DNA of 64,000 nt from Roseitranquillus sp963776845 (GCA_963776845.1 CAVZOJ010000002.1:124001-188000), one strand, 5' to 3'; positions 54,336 to 64,000 are shown, counted from the first letter of the stretch. The notes: a model not told the origin generated them from the sequence alone. Numbers and translations: made by a program.

Positions 54336-55412
54336 CGCTCGAGGTCGAGATCGGCCACGGTTTTCCTGCCTTCACTCTCGACGTGGCATTTACGGCTCCG
54401 GGGGGGGTCACCGCCCTCTTCGGGCGGTCGGGCGCCGGCAAGACCACGATCGTCAAGGCCGTCGCCGGGTTGTTGCGGCCCGAGCGTGGCCGCATCGCTG
54501 TCGACGGCGAGGTCCTGTTCGATCGGGACGCCGGCCTCTCGGTGCCGCCGCACCGGCGGCGGATCGGCTACGTGTTCCAGGACGGGCGCCTGTTCCCGCA
54601 CCTCAGCGTCCGCGGCAACCTGGCCTACGGCCGCCGGCGCGGCGCGCCAACGGCCGAGGTCGCGCGCGTGGTCGAGCTTCTGGGCATCGGAGCGCTTCTT
54701 GACCGCCGCCCGGGGCGGCTTTCGGGCGGCGAGGCGCAGCGCGTCGCGATCGGACGGGCCTTGCTGTCGCAGCCGCGGCTGCTCCTGATGGATGAGCCGC
54801 TGTCGTCGCTCGACGAGCCGCGGCGGGCCGAAATCCTGCCCTATCTCGAGCGACTGAGAGACGAGACGCGGATTCCGATCCTGTATGTCAGCCACACCCT
54901 GGCCGAGGTCGCGCGCCTGGCGACCACGGTCGTCGCGCTGCAGGCGGGACGTGTCGTACGCACCGGACCGGCGGCGGAGGTGCTGTCGGACCCGGCGGCG
55001 GTGCCGGCGCTCGGGGTGCGTGCGGCGGGCTCCGTCCTTGCGGGGCGGGTCGTCGCGCATCACGCGGACGGCCTCAGCGAGATCGCGACATCCGCAGGGC
55101 GACTTCTCCTGCCGCGCGTCTCGGCAGAAATCGGTGCAGGCGTGCGCATCCGCATCGCGGCGCAAGACATCATTCTCTCGCGCACGAGGCCTGAGGGGTT
55201 GTCGGCACTTAACATCCTCGGCGCGACGGTGACCGACTATCCACCGGGGCGAGGGGCCCGGCGTGGCGGTGTCACTGCGCGCCGGCGAGGATATGCTGCT
55301 GGCCCGGATCACGCGCCGCTCGGCCGAGGCATTGGGGCTCGCCCCGGGCACCACCTGTCATGCCATCATGAAAGCCGTCTCGGTTGCGCCGGAGGATGTG
55401 GGCCGGCACTAG
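54332..55412 (+). CDS. modC: Molybdate ABC ATPase ModC, frameshifted near the end
   Basis: The ATPase domain is intact: Walker A GRSGAGKTT, signature LSGGEAQRVAIGRALL, Walker B LLLMDEPLSSLDEP. The Mop domain begins normally (RVVAHHADGLSEIATSAGRL) but changes frame near 55245, after ILGATVTD. The rest, GEGPGVAVSLRAGEDMLLAR to VAPEDVGRH, is in another frame. One extra base in CCGGGGCG explains it. The repaired length is about 359 residues. Confidence 0.85.
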
Positions 55413-55419
55413 GCCGGCC
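55401..55419. terminator. Hairpin at the modC stop, between modC and rne
   Basis: GGCCGGC-ACTAG-GCCGGCC is a perfect 7-bp stem that includes the modC stop codon. It is followed by CCTTT, a weak T run. As it lies between convergent stops it could end transcription in both directions. Confidence 0.5.
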
Positions 55420-55429
55420 CCTTTGAGGC

Positions 55430-58139
55430 TCAGCGGCCGAGGGACCACCAGCCGCGCTTCTTCGGCCTCGCAGGCTCGGACGAGTCCGCATCAGCGCCGA
55501 CTGTTTCAGGCTCTTCGGATCCCGTCTCGCCGTGTCTGCGTCCTCGCCGTCCTGAGATGCGGGTGGTGCAGCGGGCTCCTCGCTCGCTGCGGTCGGTTCT
55601 GGCTCCCGGGTCTCTTCGCTCTTTGACCCGTTCTCAGCGGCAGCCCCCTCCGCGGTCGGAGCGTTCTCGGACGTGGCGGCGGCGCGTTCTCCGTCTGATC
55701 CAGGAGCGCCCTCTGCCTCGGAAGGAGTTGCGCCTCCCTCCGGCGGAACGACCGTCGTGGCGTCCGAGGCAGCACCTACGGGCAACTCGCGCTCCGTCGG
55801 CTCCTCGGCCGATTTCGCCTCCTCCGTCTCCGGCTGCCGTTTCCGCGAGCGACTCCGGGTGCGCTTGCGCGGCTTCTCCGCAGCTTCCTCCGGCAGCGTC
55901 CTCGGCCGTCGCGCCCTCGTTCGACGCGTCCTGGCTTTCCGACGTCGCGTCGGCAGATGCCGCGTCTTCATCTTCGGAGTGCGCTGACTGCTCCTGGGCG
56001 TCGCTGCGCTCCTGATTGTCACCGTTGCCGCCCCGGCGGCGGCGGCGGCGGCGGCGGCGCTTGCGCGACGGCTTGTCGGAGGTATCCTGTTCGGCTGCCT
56101 CCTCGCGCTCGTCGTCCGCAATCTCCTCCGCCTCGGTGGCGTCGTCGATATCGTCCATCAGCGTCGCGTCGACGGACACCACCGGCGCCGTGGCATCCAC
56201 CATCCGGGTCTGCTGGGTCTTGAACTTCTCGACCTGGAAATCTGGGCTGACGAGCTTCGCGTCGCCCTCGACGCGGACGGCCATGCCGTAGCGCGCCTCG
56301 ATGCCGGCGATATGCTCACGCTTGTGGTTCATCAGGAAGTTGGCGATCGTCGACCGGCGCATGCACCAGCACCTCGCGGTTCTTCCCACGGGTGCCTTCT
56401 TCTTCGAGCTGGCGCAGGATCATCAGCGAGACGCTGTCGTCGGACCGGATCAAGCCGGTGCCGTGGCAGACGTGGCACGGCTGCGTCGACGCCTCGAGCA
56501 TGCCGGGGCGCAGCCGCTGACGCGACATCTCCAGCAAGCCGAAGCCCGAGATCTTGCCGACCTGGATACGCGCCCGGTCGGTCTTGAGCTTCTCCTTGAA
56601 GCGCTTCTCGACGGCGGCGTTGTTCTTGCGCTCCTCCATGTCGATGAAATCGATCACGATGAGCCCGGCGAGGTCCCGCAGGCGCAACTGCCGCGCGATC
56701 TCCTCCGCGGCCTCGAGGTTGGTCTTGAGCGCCGTATCCTCGATCGACCCCTCCTTGGTGGAGCGGCCGGAGTTGACGTCGATCGCCACCAGCGCCTCGG
56801 TCACGCCGATGACGATGTAGCCGCCCGACTTGAGCTGCACCGTGGGATTGAACATCGAACCCAGGTAGCTCTCGATCTGGAAGCGCGCGAAGAGCGGCAT
56901 GCCGTCGGCATAGAGCTTCACGTTCTTTGCGTGGCTCGGCATGATCATCTTCATGAAGGCCTTGGCCGTCTTGTAGCCTTCGGCCCCTTCGACCAGCACC
57001 TCGTCTATCTCGCGACTGTAGAGGTCGCGGATCGAGCGCTTGATCAGGTCGCCCTCCTCGTAGATCTTCGTGGGTGCGATCGATTTGAGCGTAAGCTCGC
57101 GAATCTGTTCCCAGAGCCGCTGCAGGTACTCGTAGTCGCGCCGGATCTCGGTCTTCGTGCGCTGCGACCCTGCGGTGCGGATGATCAGGCCCGCGCCTTT
57201 CGGCACGTCGATCTCCGCGGCGATCTGCTTGAGCTTCTTTCGGTCGACAGCGTTGGTGATCTTGCGGGAGATGCCTCCGCCGCGCGCGGTGTTCGGCATC
57301 AGGACGCAATAGCGGCCGGCCAGACTGAGATACGTCGTCAGTGCCGCGCCCTTGTTGCCACGTTCTTCCTTGACGACCTGGACCAGCATGATCTGCCGGA
57401 CCTTGACGACCTCCTGGATCTTGTAGCGGCGTGGCCGCGGCTTTCTCGCCGGGCGCATGTCTTCGGCGCTGTCGTCGTCGGCCACGGACTCGATGCTGTC
57501 GTCGTGGCGCGAGGCATCGCGGCTTCCGTCGCTGGCGCCGCTCTGATCGTCGCCGTTCCGAGCATGAGATGGATCGTCCTTGTCGCCGGCTTCCTCGTCG
57601 ACCTGCTCTTCCTCGGCGAGGTCGACGACATCCATGCCCGGGATACCCGACGCGATCGCGATCGTGCGCGCCCGCGCGTCCTCTCCGCCGTTGTCGTCCC
57701 CATCCGTGTCGCTATCATCCGCGGACGTATCTTCGGCCACCGGTTCGGACCGCGCCGTGGCGTCCTCGTTCTGCGCCGCCTCGGCCTTGGTCGACCGCCG
57801 GCGAGACCGGCGCTTCGGCTTCTCCTCCTCCTGCTCCGCCTCGGCCTCGGCGAACGCGGCCTCCTCGGCCAGCAGCGCCTCCCGGTCAGCGACCGGGATC
57901 TGGTAGTAATCGGGGTGAATCTCCGAGAAGGCGAGAAAGCCGTGGCGGTTGCCGCCGTAGTCGACGAAGGCCGCCTGCAGCGAGGGCTCGACCCGCGTGA
58001 CCTTCGCTAGATAGATATTGCCGGCGAGTTGCCGCTTGTTCTCGGACTCGAAGTCGAAGTCCTCGACCCGGTTTCCTTCTGCAACGACCACCCGCGTCTC
58101 CTCGGAGTGGGTGGCGTCGATAAGCATCTTCTTTGCCAT
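55430..58139 (-). CDS. rne: Ribonuclease E, frameshifted at the C-terminal part
   Basis: The catalytic half reads intact from MAKKMLIDATHSEETRVVVA. It has an S1 domain with a long acidic insertion (about 85-235), the DNase I-like catalytic aspartates (VAIDVNSGRS, LIVIDFIDMEE), and a Zn-link CHVCHGTG. Frame changes occur near 56366 (after VHAPVDD), near 55895 and near 55530. The C-terminal half is a basic, Arg/Glu-rich degradosome scaffold ending KKRGWWSLGR. It processes and degrades RNA. The gene is normally essential, so errors in the sequence are more likely than loss. Confidence 0.85.
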
Positions 58140-58533
58140 GTGAACTCATTGCGCGGATCAGCCGCGCGAGGCCCCGATGGAGCTTCGCTGCGCCGTGCCG
58201 CGTCTTGTGGGGGCGAAATCACATCGTGCGGACAGCAGGACTGGCGATCTTGCCGCCTAACCTTCGCTGCTCGTATCCTCGCACGCGTCATCGCGTTTCT
58301 TCTCCGACGCCTTCGGATGGCGCCTTACAATGAACCCACGCGCCGCGCGCGAGGGAGACCTTCAGCCAATCGGCCATTGCGTCAACGGATAGGCAGCGAG
58401 ATTATCTCGCCCGGTCCAGACCGGTGACAAAACCTTCAGTAGAGCAGGCCGCGCAGCGCGCGGACAACCGCTCTGACCGACATTAGTGGCGAAACCAGCG
58501 CGAATACAATGCCAAATCGTCCGCCGTGCCGGT
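58140..58533. other. 394-bp region between rne and dctD
   Basis: No gene is seen. It holds the 5' leader of rne, which in many bacteria is a long regulatory element for RNase E autocontrol. It contains two adjacent palindromes (58396-58424) and a small hairpin (CCGCGC-AGC-GCGCGG at 58449-58463) downstream of dctD. Confidence 0.55.
58396..58424. promoter_or_regulatory. Two adjacent palindromes upstream of rne
   Basis: GCGAGAT-T-ATCTCGC (58396-58410) is directly followed by CCGGTC-CA-GACCGG (58411-58424). Both are perfect. They lie about 260 bp upstream of the rne start and about 110 bp past the dctD stop. They could be binding sites or small RNA hairpins in the rne leader. Confidence 0.4.
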
Positions 58534-59856
58534 TCAGAGGTAGTCGGCGCGATTGAGGCCGTACTTCGCCATCTTCTCGTTAAGCGTGCGTCGAGGAAGG
58601 GAGAGCTCCTCCATGACGTTCACGATGGAGCCCTTGTGGCGCCGCATCGTGTTGTCGATGAGCATCCGCTCGAACGCATCCACGTACTGCTTGAGCGGCT
58701 TGCCCTCGGTCGTGATCGCGGACTGGCTGCCCTCGTCCTCGGTCATGAGCAGCGACGCGATCGACGAGGTGCCGCGGCGGCTCTGCATGACGGCGCGCTC
58801 GGCGACGTTCTGCAGCTGGCGGACGTTGCCGGGCCACGGCGCCTGGAGAAGCTGCGCGGCTTCCTGAGCCGAGATCTCGATCGTGTCGCAGCCGTAATCC
58901 TCGGCCGCCTGTTCGGCGAAGTGGGTGAACAGGGTCAGGATGTCTTCCCCCCGAGATCGCAGCGGGGGCAGGGTGATCTTGATCGCGGCAAGGCGGTAAA
59001 AAAGGTCGGGGCGCAGAGCGTCCTCGCACGTGCGGCCCTGCTCCTGAAGGTTGCAGATCGCGATTAGCCGCGTCTCGGGAGGGTTCCCCTGCGCGTCGAT
59101 CCAGGCAAGCAGTCGTGCCTGGAGGGCAGGGCTCAACGTCTCGACATGTTCGAGCACGAGCGTTCCGCCCCGCGCCTCCTCCAGCAGGGGGATCACCCCG
59201 TCGCCGCCGAAGAGCAGCTTCGCCAGTGCCTCATCGTCCCCGGACTGGGCGGAGGCGAGGACGAACTTGCGCCCTGGCTTGGCGCCCACCGCGTGCAAGG
59301 CATGCGCCGTCAGCGTCTTGCCGGTGCCCGTCTCGCCGTCGATGAACACGTGGCCGTCCGCCTGCCCGAGGTCGAGGATGTCCTCGCGCAGCCGCTCCAT
59401 CACTGGAGACTGGCCGAGGAGCTTCTGCATGATGCCCTCGCCCTCCGACAACTCGCGGCGAAGCGCACGGTTGTCCAAGGTCAGCCGCCGGGCGCGTGTC
59501 GCCTTCTTGGCGAGCTCGGTCATCCGGTCGGGGTTGAACGGCTTTTCGAGGAAATCGAACGCGCCGACGCGCATCGCCTCGACCGCCATCGGCACGTCAC
59601 CGTGGCCCGTGATCATGATCACGGGCAGAGCGCTGTCCATGCTCATGAGTCGCTTGAGAAATCCGATACCGTCGAGGCCGGGCATCCGGATGTCGCTGAT
59701 GACGACACCGGGCCAATCCTGCCCGATCACCTTCAACGCATCATCGGCGCTCGCGAACGTCTCGATCTCGAAGCCCGAGAGCGCAAGCCACTGACCGATC
59801 GATTGTCGCATGTCCTTTTCGTCGTCGACGACGGCAACCTTCAATGGCTTCGCCAT
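58534..59856 (-). CDS. dctD: C4-dicarboxylate response regulator DctD-like
   Basis: The 440-residue regulator has a receiver domain (Asp11, Asp12, phospho-acceptor Asp55 in VISDIRMPG, Lys in EKPF), an AAA domain with Walker A GETGTGKT (174-181), and a Fis-type HTH at the end (EELSLPRRTLNEKMAKYGL). The GAFTGA loop that contacts sigma-54 is absent (here LFGGDGVIPLLEEA). The Walker B box reads TLVLEHVE, without the usual Asp-Glu. It probably activates without sigma-54. It is paired with dctB, nine bases apart. Confidence 0.88.
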   Translation of the reverse strand: MAKPLKVAVVDDEKDMRQSIGQWLALSGFEIETFASADDALKVIGQDWPGVVISDIRMPGLDGIGFLKRLMSMDSALPVIMITGHGDVPMAVEAMRVGAFDFLEKPFNPDRMTELAKKATRARRLTLDNRALRRELSEGEGIMQKLLGQSPVMERLREDILDLGQADGHVFIDGETGTGKTLTAHALHAVGAKPGRKFVLASAQSGDDEALAKLLFGGDGVIPLLEEARGGTLVLEHVETLSPALQARLLAWIDAQGNPPETRLIAICNLQEQGRTCEDALRPDLFYRLAAIKITLPPLRSRGEDILTLFTHFAEQAAEDYGCDTIEISAQEAAQLLQAPWPGNVRQLQNVAERAVMQSRRGTSSIASLLMTEDEGSQSAITTEGKPLKQYVDAFERMLIDNTMRRHKGSIVNVMEELSLPRRTLNEKMAKYGLNRADYL

Positions 59857-59865
59857 GTCCTTCCC

Positions 59866-61623
59866 TCACTCCGCCGCGGTGGCGACGGCCCCTTTCGATA
59901 GCGGCAGATAAAGCTCGAAGACGGCGCCGCCATCACGGCCGTTTCGTGCTGTCAGTCGACCGTTGAAATCCGCAACGATGCCGGACGAAATCGCCAGACC
60001 GAGCCCCACGCCATCCCCTGCCGGCTTTGTGGTGTAGAACGGCTCGAACAGGCTTTCCAGATCCTCGATGCCGTGTCCATTGTCGCGGACCGCCAGCGTA
60101 GCGCCGCCGGCACCCGCGCCGAGGGTCAGCCGGATCTCGGCACCCTCGACGCCGCGCGTCGCGTCGAAGGCGTTGCGCAGCAGGTTCACGATCACCTGTT
60201 CGAGCCGTATCCGGTCGGCCAAGACGGGAACCGGCTCGCGCGGCAAGGTCCTCACGACGTGCACGTCGCGCGATCTCAATTGCGGCTCCATCAGCGACAG
60301 GGCAGACGAGACCGCCTGGCGGAAGTCGGTCTCCTCCACGGCGGTGCCGCCCTTTCGGGCGTAGCTCTTCAGCTGCCGGGTAATCGCCCCCATCCGCTCG
60401 ATCAGATCGTCGATCCGCTGGAACGAGGACAGCGCTTCTTCGGGCCGGCGTCGCTGCAGGAGAAGCCGCGCGCCGGCAAGGTACGTCTTCATGGCCGCGA
60501 GGGGCTGGTTCAACTCGTGGCTCACCGACGCCGACATCTCGCCGAGCGCCGCCAGCTTCGACGATTGCGCCAAAGTCTGCTCGGCCACCTCGAGGTGACG
60601 CTCGGCCCGCTCGCGCTCGGCGATTTCGCGCTGCAGCGCCTCGTTCAGTTCGCGAAGCTCCGCGGACTCGCGCTGGAAGAAGACCGAGCGCGATAGCGCC
60701 TTGCGGCTCCGCAGGTAAAAGGCGAGCGCCAGCATGATCGCGAAGGCCATGATCTCGATCGCGAGAACGCTGTTTACCTTCTCCCGAACGCTGGAATAGG
60801 TGGAGAACGAGGTGATCTTCCAGCCTTGGAAGTCCAAGGGCATCTGCTCGCGCATCACAGCCTCGCCCATCACCCAGGCGTCGGGTGGAACGACACCCCA
60901 GTCGACGCTCGCCTGCAGGGCGCGCCGGATGGCCGAGGGTGGAGAGCGCACGGCAAGCGCCTCCTCTTCCGTGCGGCCGCGCCAGCGGCCTTCCGTGGCG
61001 AGGATCACGGTGCCCGAGCTGTCGGTCACCATCACCGCGTCAGCGAAGTCCTCCCACGCCGGCACGAACTTCTCTAGGTCGACACTGACGACGATCACGC
61101 CAAGGGTCGATCCCGAGGGTGCGATCTTGCGCGAGTAGGTGAAGTCGGTCCCGCCGCTCTGCGTCCGGTAGGTGGTGAATACAGTGTCGGAGGCGCGGAG
61201 CGCGTCGATGAAGTAGGGCTCAGACCTCAGATGCGCTCCAAGGCGGCTGCGGTCCGTCGCGGCCACGACGCGACCGTCGCCGTCGAGCAGCATCAACGAT
61301 GCCGCCTCGATCTCGTCCCGATACTCGATCAGGCGCTGGCTCGTCTGGGCGTGGTCGCCCGAAGACAGCGCTCCGATCAGGGCGGGGTCGCGCGACAACA
61401 GGAGGGGCACGACAGAGGCCCTGCGCAATTCCGACTTGAGATTGCCGCGATAAAGCGCCAGCCGCACTTCGGCCCGGTTCCGGGTGCTTTCGGTGAAACG
61501 CTCGGTCAGCCAATGGTTGGTGAACCAGACGACGCCGACAGCCGCCGACACGAAGGCAACCAGCGCGAGACGGACGCCCACGCTGGAGCGCGTCCGTGTT
61601 GCCGGCGTGTCCACGCTACTCAT
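59866..61623 (-). CDS. dctB: C4-dicarboxylate sensor histidine kinase DctB-like
   Basis: The 585-residue kinase has an N-terminal membrane helix, a periplasmic double-PAS sensor (about 45-265), a second membrane helix, a coiled coil, and the kinase core. The phospho-acceptor is His369 in SASVSHELNQPLAAMKTYLA. The ATP lid is LAVRDNGHGIEDLESLFEPF. It senses succinate, fumarate or malate and phosphorylates DctD. The dctA or dctPQM transporter is not in this window. Confidence 0.9.
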   Translation of the reverse strand: MSSVDTPATRTRSSVGVRLALVAFVSAAVGVVWFTNHWLTERFTESTRNRAEVRLALYRGNLKSELRRASVVPLLLSRDPALIGALSSGDHAQTSQRLIEYRDEIEAASLMLLDGDGRVVAATDRSRLGAHLRSEPYFIDALRASDTVFTTYRTQSGGTDFTYSRKIAPSGSTLGVIVVSVDLEKFVPAWEDFADAVMVTDSSGTVILATEGRWRGRTEEEALAVRSPPSAIRRALQASVDWGVVPPDAWVMGEAVMREQMPLDFQGWKITSFSTYSSVREKVNSVLAIEIMAFAIMLALAFYLRSRKALSRSVFFQRESAELRELNEALQREIAERERAERHLEVAEQTLAQSSKLAALGEMSASVSHELNQPLAAMKTYLAGARLLLQRRRPEEALSSFQRIDDLIERMGAITRQLKSYARKGGTAVEETDFRQAVSSALSLMEPQLRSRDVHVVRTLPREPVPVLADRIRLEQVIVNLLRNAFDATRGVEGAEIRLTLGAGAGGATLAVRDNGHGIEDLESLFEPFYTTKPAGDGVGLGLAISSGIVADFNGRLTARNGRDGGAVFELYLPLSKGAVATAAE

Positions 61624-61654
61624 GCCCCAAATCTATCGGGGCGACCGACTTCGC

Positions 61655-62324
61655 TCAAGCTGAGGTCATCACATCGTGTACCGCACGAAAAAGGGGTGTT
61701 CCGTCGGTGAGCCCGAGAGCGGGATCGGCGGCACGCTCCGGGTGCGGCATCACGCCGAGGACACGTCGGTTCTCGGACAGGATCCCCGCGATGCGCTCGA
61801 CCGAACCGTTGACGTCCTCGCCATATCGGAAGGCGATGCGATCCTCTGCCTGCAATTGCTGAACCGTCGCAGGGTCCGCGAAGTAGTTTCCATCGTGGTG
61901 CGCTACCGGGAGGCGAACGGTGGTCCCCACGCCATAACCAGAGGTGAACGCGCTGTCGCTCGTGGCGACCTCCACCTCGACCGTCTTGCAGACGAAGCGC
62001 AGGCCGGCGTTCCGGATCAGCGCTCCCGGCAGCAGGCCGACCTCGGTGAGGACCTGGAAGCCGTTGCAGATGCCGATCGCATAGCCACCGCGCGAGACAT
62101 GGGTGCGAAGTGCTTCCGATGATCGGGGCGCGGGCGGCAATCGCGCCGCAGCGAAGGTAGTCGCCCCACGCGAACCCGCCCGGTACGCCGACGATGTCGG
62201 TTCCGGTCGGCAGCTCGGTGTCCTTGTGCCAGACCATCGTGACGTCGGCCCCGGCTCGTCGGAAGGCCACTGCGAGGTCACGGTCGCAGTTCGAACCGGG
62301 AAAGACGAGGACGGCAGCCTTCAC
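61655..62324 (-). CDS. purQ: Phosphoribosylformylglycinamidine synthase PurQ, frameshifted
   Basis: The GTG start overlaps the purS stop (GTGA). The N-terminal piece (KAAVLVFPGSNCDRDLAVAF to AIAARAPIIG) and the C-terminal piece (ALRTHVSRGGYAIGICNGFQ to RAVHDVMTSA) are in different frames. The change is near 62120, and the 670-bp span is one over a multiple of three. The catalytic Cys is in GICNGFQ, and His/Glu of the triad are in MPHPERAADP. With PurS and PurL it makes FGAM. The break is probably an error. Confidence 0.85.
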
Positions 62325-62560
62325 TCGAAGTCCATCCGCCAGCTCTCGATGATCTCGTTCGCGAGCAAGGTCCGGCACATCCGGGCCACCTCGTCCTCGG
62401 CAGCGGTGCGGTCGCTCGTCGACAGGTCCAGCTCGATCACCTTGCCTTGCCGCACGCGATCAACACCGCCGAAGCCGAGACCGGCGAGGGCGAGCCGGAT
62501 CGCCTCGCCCTGTGGGTCGAGGACGCCGTCCTTCGGCATGATCGTGACGTACGCGCGCAT
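62321..62560 (-). CDS. purS: Phosphoribosylformylglycinamidine synthase subunit PurS
   Basis: The 79-residue protein reads MRAYVTIMPKDGVLDPQGEA and VDRVRQGKVIELDLSTSDRT, which is standard PurS. It links PurQ and PurL and helps ammonia transfer. It is upstream of purQ with a GTGA overlap. Confidence 0.95.
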   Translation of the reverse strand: MRAYVTIMPKDGVLDPQGEAIRLALAGLGFGGVDRVRQGKVIELDLSTSDRTAAEDEVARMCRTLLANEIIESWRMDFE

Positions 62561-62650
62561 CGCACCTCCATTTGCAGGCGGGAATAGTGTGCGGCCCTGA
62601 TCGGTTTGGCAACGCGGCCCGTCGTCCCGACCGCGTTGCCTCAGTCCAAT

Positions 62651-62869
62651 TCAGACGCACTGGCTCTCGCCGGGGAGGTAGACCACCTGGCCGGCACATA
62701 GCCTGGCGCCGAAGAACCAGAACCAGCGGCCGGCAAGTTCGGGCGCGTAGACCGTCGGCTCCGCCACGATCGCCGTGGAGGCGTCGATCTGTGCGGAGGT
62801 GGAGGCCGAGGCGGCCGAAGAAAGCGCCGAATGCGCGACGGTCGCCAAGGTGATAGCAATGTTCTTCAC
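62651..62869 (-). CDS. Small secreted protein, unknown function
   Basis: The 72-residue precursor has a signal-like N-terminus (MKNIAITLATVAHSALSSAA) and a mature part with PELAGRWFWFFGARLCAGQV, ending YLPGESQCV. The two cysteines may form a disulfide. It lies between purS and purC and is probably not part of purine synthesis. No family is recognised. Confidence 0.6.
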   Translation of the reverse strand: MKNIAITLATVAHSALSSAASASTSAQIDASTAIVAEPTVYAPELAGRWFWFFGARLCAGQVVYLPGESQCV

Positions 62870-62965
62870 AACAATAATCCTTCTCCAAATCGAGGACGTG
62901 GAGTATCGCCAGAAGGCCCAAGGTCACGGAAGTAGGCGATTCCGTGCCTCGCGGACTTGCTTCTG

Positions 62966-63728
62966 TCAGTTGATCAGCGTCGGCTTCGTCGCGTGCGTCA
63001 CGTTCGAAGGTAGCACGCCGAGCCGCTTCGCCACTTCGGTGTAGGCGTCCGCCAGATTGCCCAGATCGCGGCGGAAGACATCCTTGTCGAGCTTCTTGCC
63101 CGACTGCGCATCCCAGAGGCGGCAGCTGTCGGGGCTAATCTCGTCGGCGACGACAAGACGCGGGTAGTCGTTTTCCCAGATGCGGCCGATCTCGATCTTG
63201 AAGTCGACGAGGGTAATGCCGACCGCCATCATCGTGCCGGACAGAAAGTCGTTCACGCTCAGAGCAAGCGCCACCATGTCGTCCAGGTCCTGCTGCGCCG
63301 GCCCAGTTGAAGGCAAGGATGTGCTCCTCGGTTACCAGCGGATCGCCGAGAGCGTCGTCCTTGTAGTAGAACTCGACGATCGGGCGGGGCAGGGCAGTGC
63401 CTTCCTCGATGCCGAGGCGCTTGGACAACGAGCCTGCGGCGAGGTTTCGAACAACAACTTCCAGCGGAATGATCTCGACCGAGCGGATCAGTTGCTCGCG
63501 CATGTTGATCCGCTTGATGAAGTGCGTCGGGACACCGATCTGGTTGAGGCCGCGCATGAAGAACTCGGACAGGCGGTTGTTGAAAACGCCTTTGCCCTCG
63601 ATAACCTCGCGCTTTTCGGCATTGAAGGCGGTGGCGTCGTCCTTGAAGTACTGGACAAGCGTCCCCGGCTCCGGCCCTTCGTACAGGATCTTGGCCTTGC
63701 CTTCGTAGACCTTCTTGCGACGCGCCAT
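62966..63728 (-). CDS. purC: SAICAR synthetase PurC, frameshifted
   Basis: The N-terminal part (MARRKKVYEGKAKILYEGPE to EEHILAFNWAG) reads in one frame, and the C-terminal part (AQQDLDDMVALALSVNDFLS to TKPTLIN) in another. The change is near 63304, within GGGCCGGCG. The span of 763 bp is one over a multiple of three. The repaired protein has 253 residues. It joins aspartate to CAIR in purine synthesis. The break is probably an error. Confidence 0.88.
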
Positions 63729-63883
63729 GACCGCTCCGAATGCATGAGGGGGCGCCCAAGGCGTGGCGGGCACCGAGGAAGTCGATATAGTCGAACGCCC
63801 CAAAAGCTACAAGCTCAGGGTCTTGGCACGGCCGGGTCGCGCGGGCATATCAGGGGGACCGCTTCGTTTGGGGGAGGGACCGC

Positions 63884-64000
63884 ATGACGACGTTCGACGA
63901 TCGCGAAAATGCATTCGAGAACAAGTTCGCGCACGATGCGCAACTTCAGTTCAGGGCAGAGGCGAGGCGCAACCGGCTGCTCGGACTGTGGGCCGCGGAG
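63884..64000 (+). CDS. DUF1476 protein (F1-ATPase inhibitor zeta type), 3' end outside window
   Basis: The first 39 residues are visible: MTTFDDRENAFENKFAHDAQ and LQFRAEARRNRLLGLWAAE. This matches the DUF1476 family, which includes the alphaproteobacterial zeta subunit that inhibits F1-ATPase. A strong ribosome site (GGGGGAGGGA) is present. It is divergent from purC, a common arrangement in Rhodobacterales. The gene runs off the window. Confidence 0.85.
   Translation, partial: MTTFDDRENAFENKFAHDAQLQFRAEARRNRLLGLWAAE

Overview
The window is a 64 kb piece of a high-GC alphaproteobacterial chromosome, most likely from the Rhodobacterales (Roseobacter/Paracoccaceae group). The assignment rests on family content, not a database search: a VPLPA-CTERM protein, IF-3 with an ARRPHNAPP start, an acidic insert in RNase E, DUF1476 next to purC, DUF2849/DUF934 genes in the cysteine cluster, a three-subunit formate dehydrogenase cluster and cox-type accessory genes. 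About 74 protein genes were found. No rRNA, tRNA, CRISPR array or intact insertion sequence was seen.

Layout: 1-1867 holds the end of a GGDEF-EAL protein. 1851-5520 is a minus-strand operon (DUF6494, apbC, a degenerate biotin/lipoate ligase-like protein, DUF6505, an MFS transporter). 5618-16411 is the formate dehydrogenase region: a 651-residue four-cluster ferredoxin-like protein, DUF3305, DUF3306, a TorD-type chaperone, a Tat-leader microprotein, the alpha, beta and gamma subunits, a WD40-cytochrome c fusion and a 42-residue protein. 16480-17717 is cbpA/cbpM. 17840-26449 is a urease locus (ureD A B C E F G) with an HD hydrolase, two phasin-like genes, DUF1127, a lipoprotein, gfa and YrhK between the urease genes. 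26446-28128 holds DUF4112 and gcdH. 28239-37098 is a cox-type molybdoenzyme accessory region (MoxR, CoxE, XdhC, molybdopterin-binding protein). It is interrupted by a PepSY / cytochrome b561 / membrane LuxR module and an OmpA-family gene. 37196-43012 is cell-envelope and secreted proteins plus infC. 43009-49147 is assimilatory sulfate reduction (fpr, DUF934, cysH, cysI, DUF2849, cysG) with a divergent Lrp/AsnC regulator. 49219-55412 holds a glycerate kinase, an FAD oxidoreductase, mnmH and modABC with a ModE-like HTH protein. 55430-63728 is rne, dctBD, purQ, purS and purC, all on the minus strand. The window ends in the start of a DUF1476 gene.

The genes fit together around molybdenum and C1 metabolism. 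modABC imports molybdate, the formate dehydrogenase uses it with a Cys (not Sec) active site, and the XdhC / molybdopterin-binding / MoxR / CoxE set is typical of a xanthine-oxidase-family enzyme whose structural genes are not here. Gfa makes S-hydroxymethylglutathione, the first step from formaldehyde towards formate. Urease, cysteine synthesis and C4-dicarboxylate sensing suggest a metabolically flexible heterotroph.

Quality warning: at least eight genes (DUF6505, coxE-like, ompA-like, xdhC-like, modC, rne, purQ, purC) are broken by about 18 single-base frame changes. Most read as one extra base in a GC-rich stretch, and coding sense continues on both sides. Because rne and the purine genes are affected, sequencing or assembly error is more likely than gene decay. 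Those spans are given as whole genes with the approximate frame changes.
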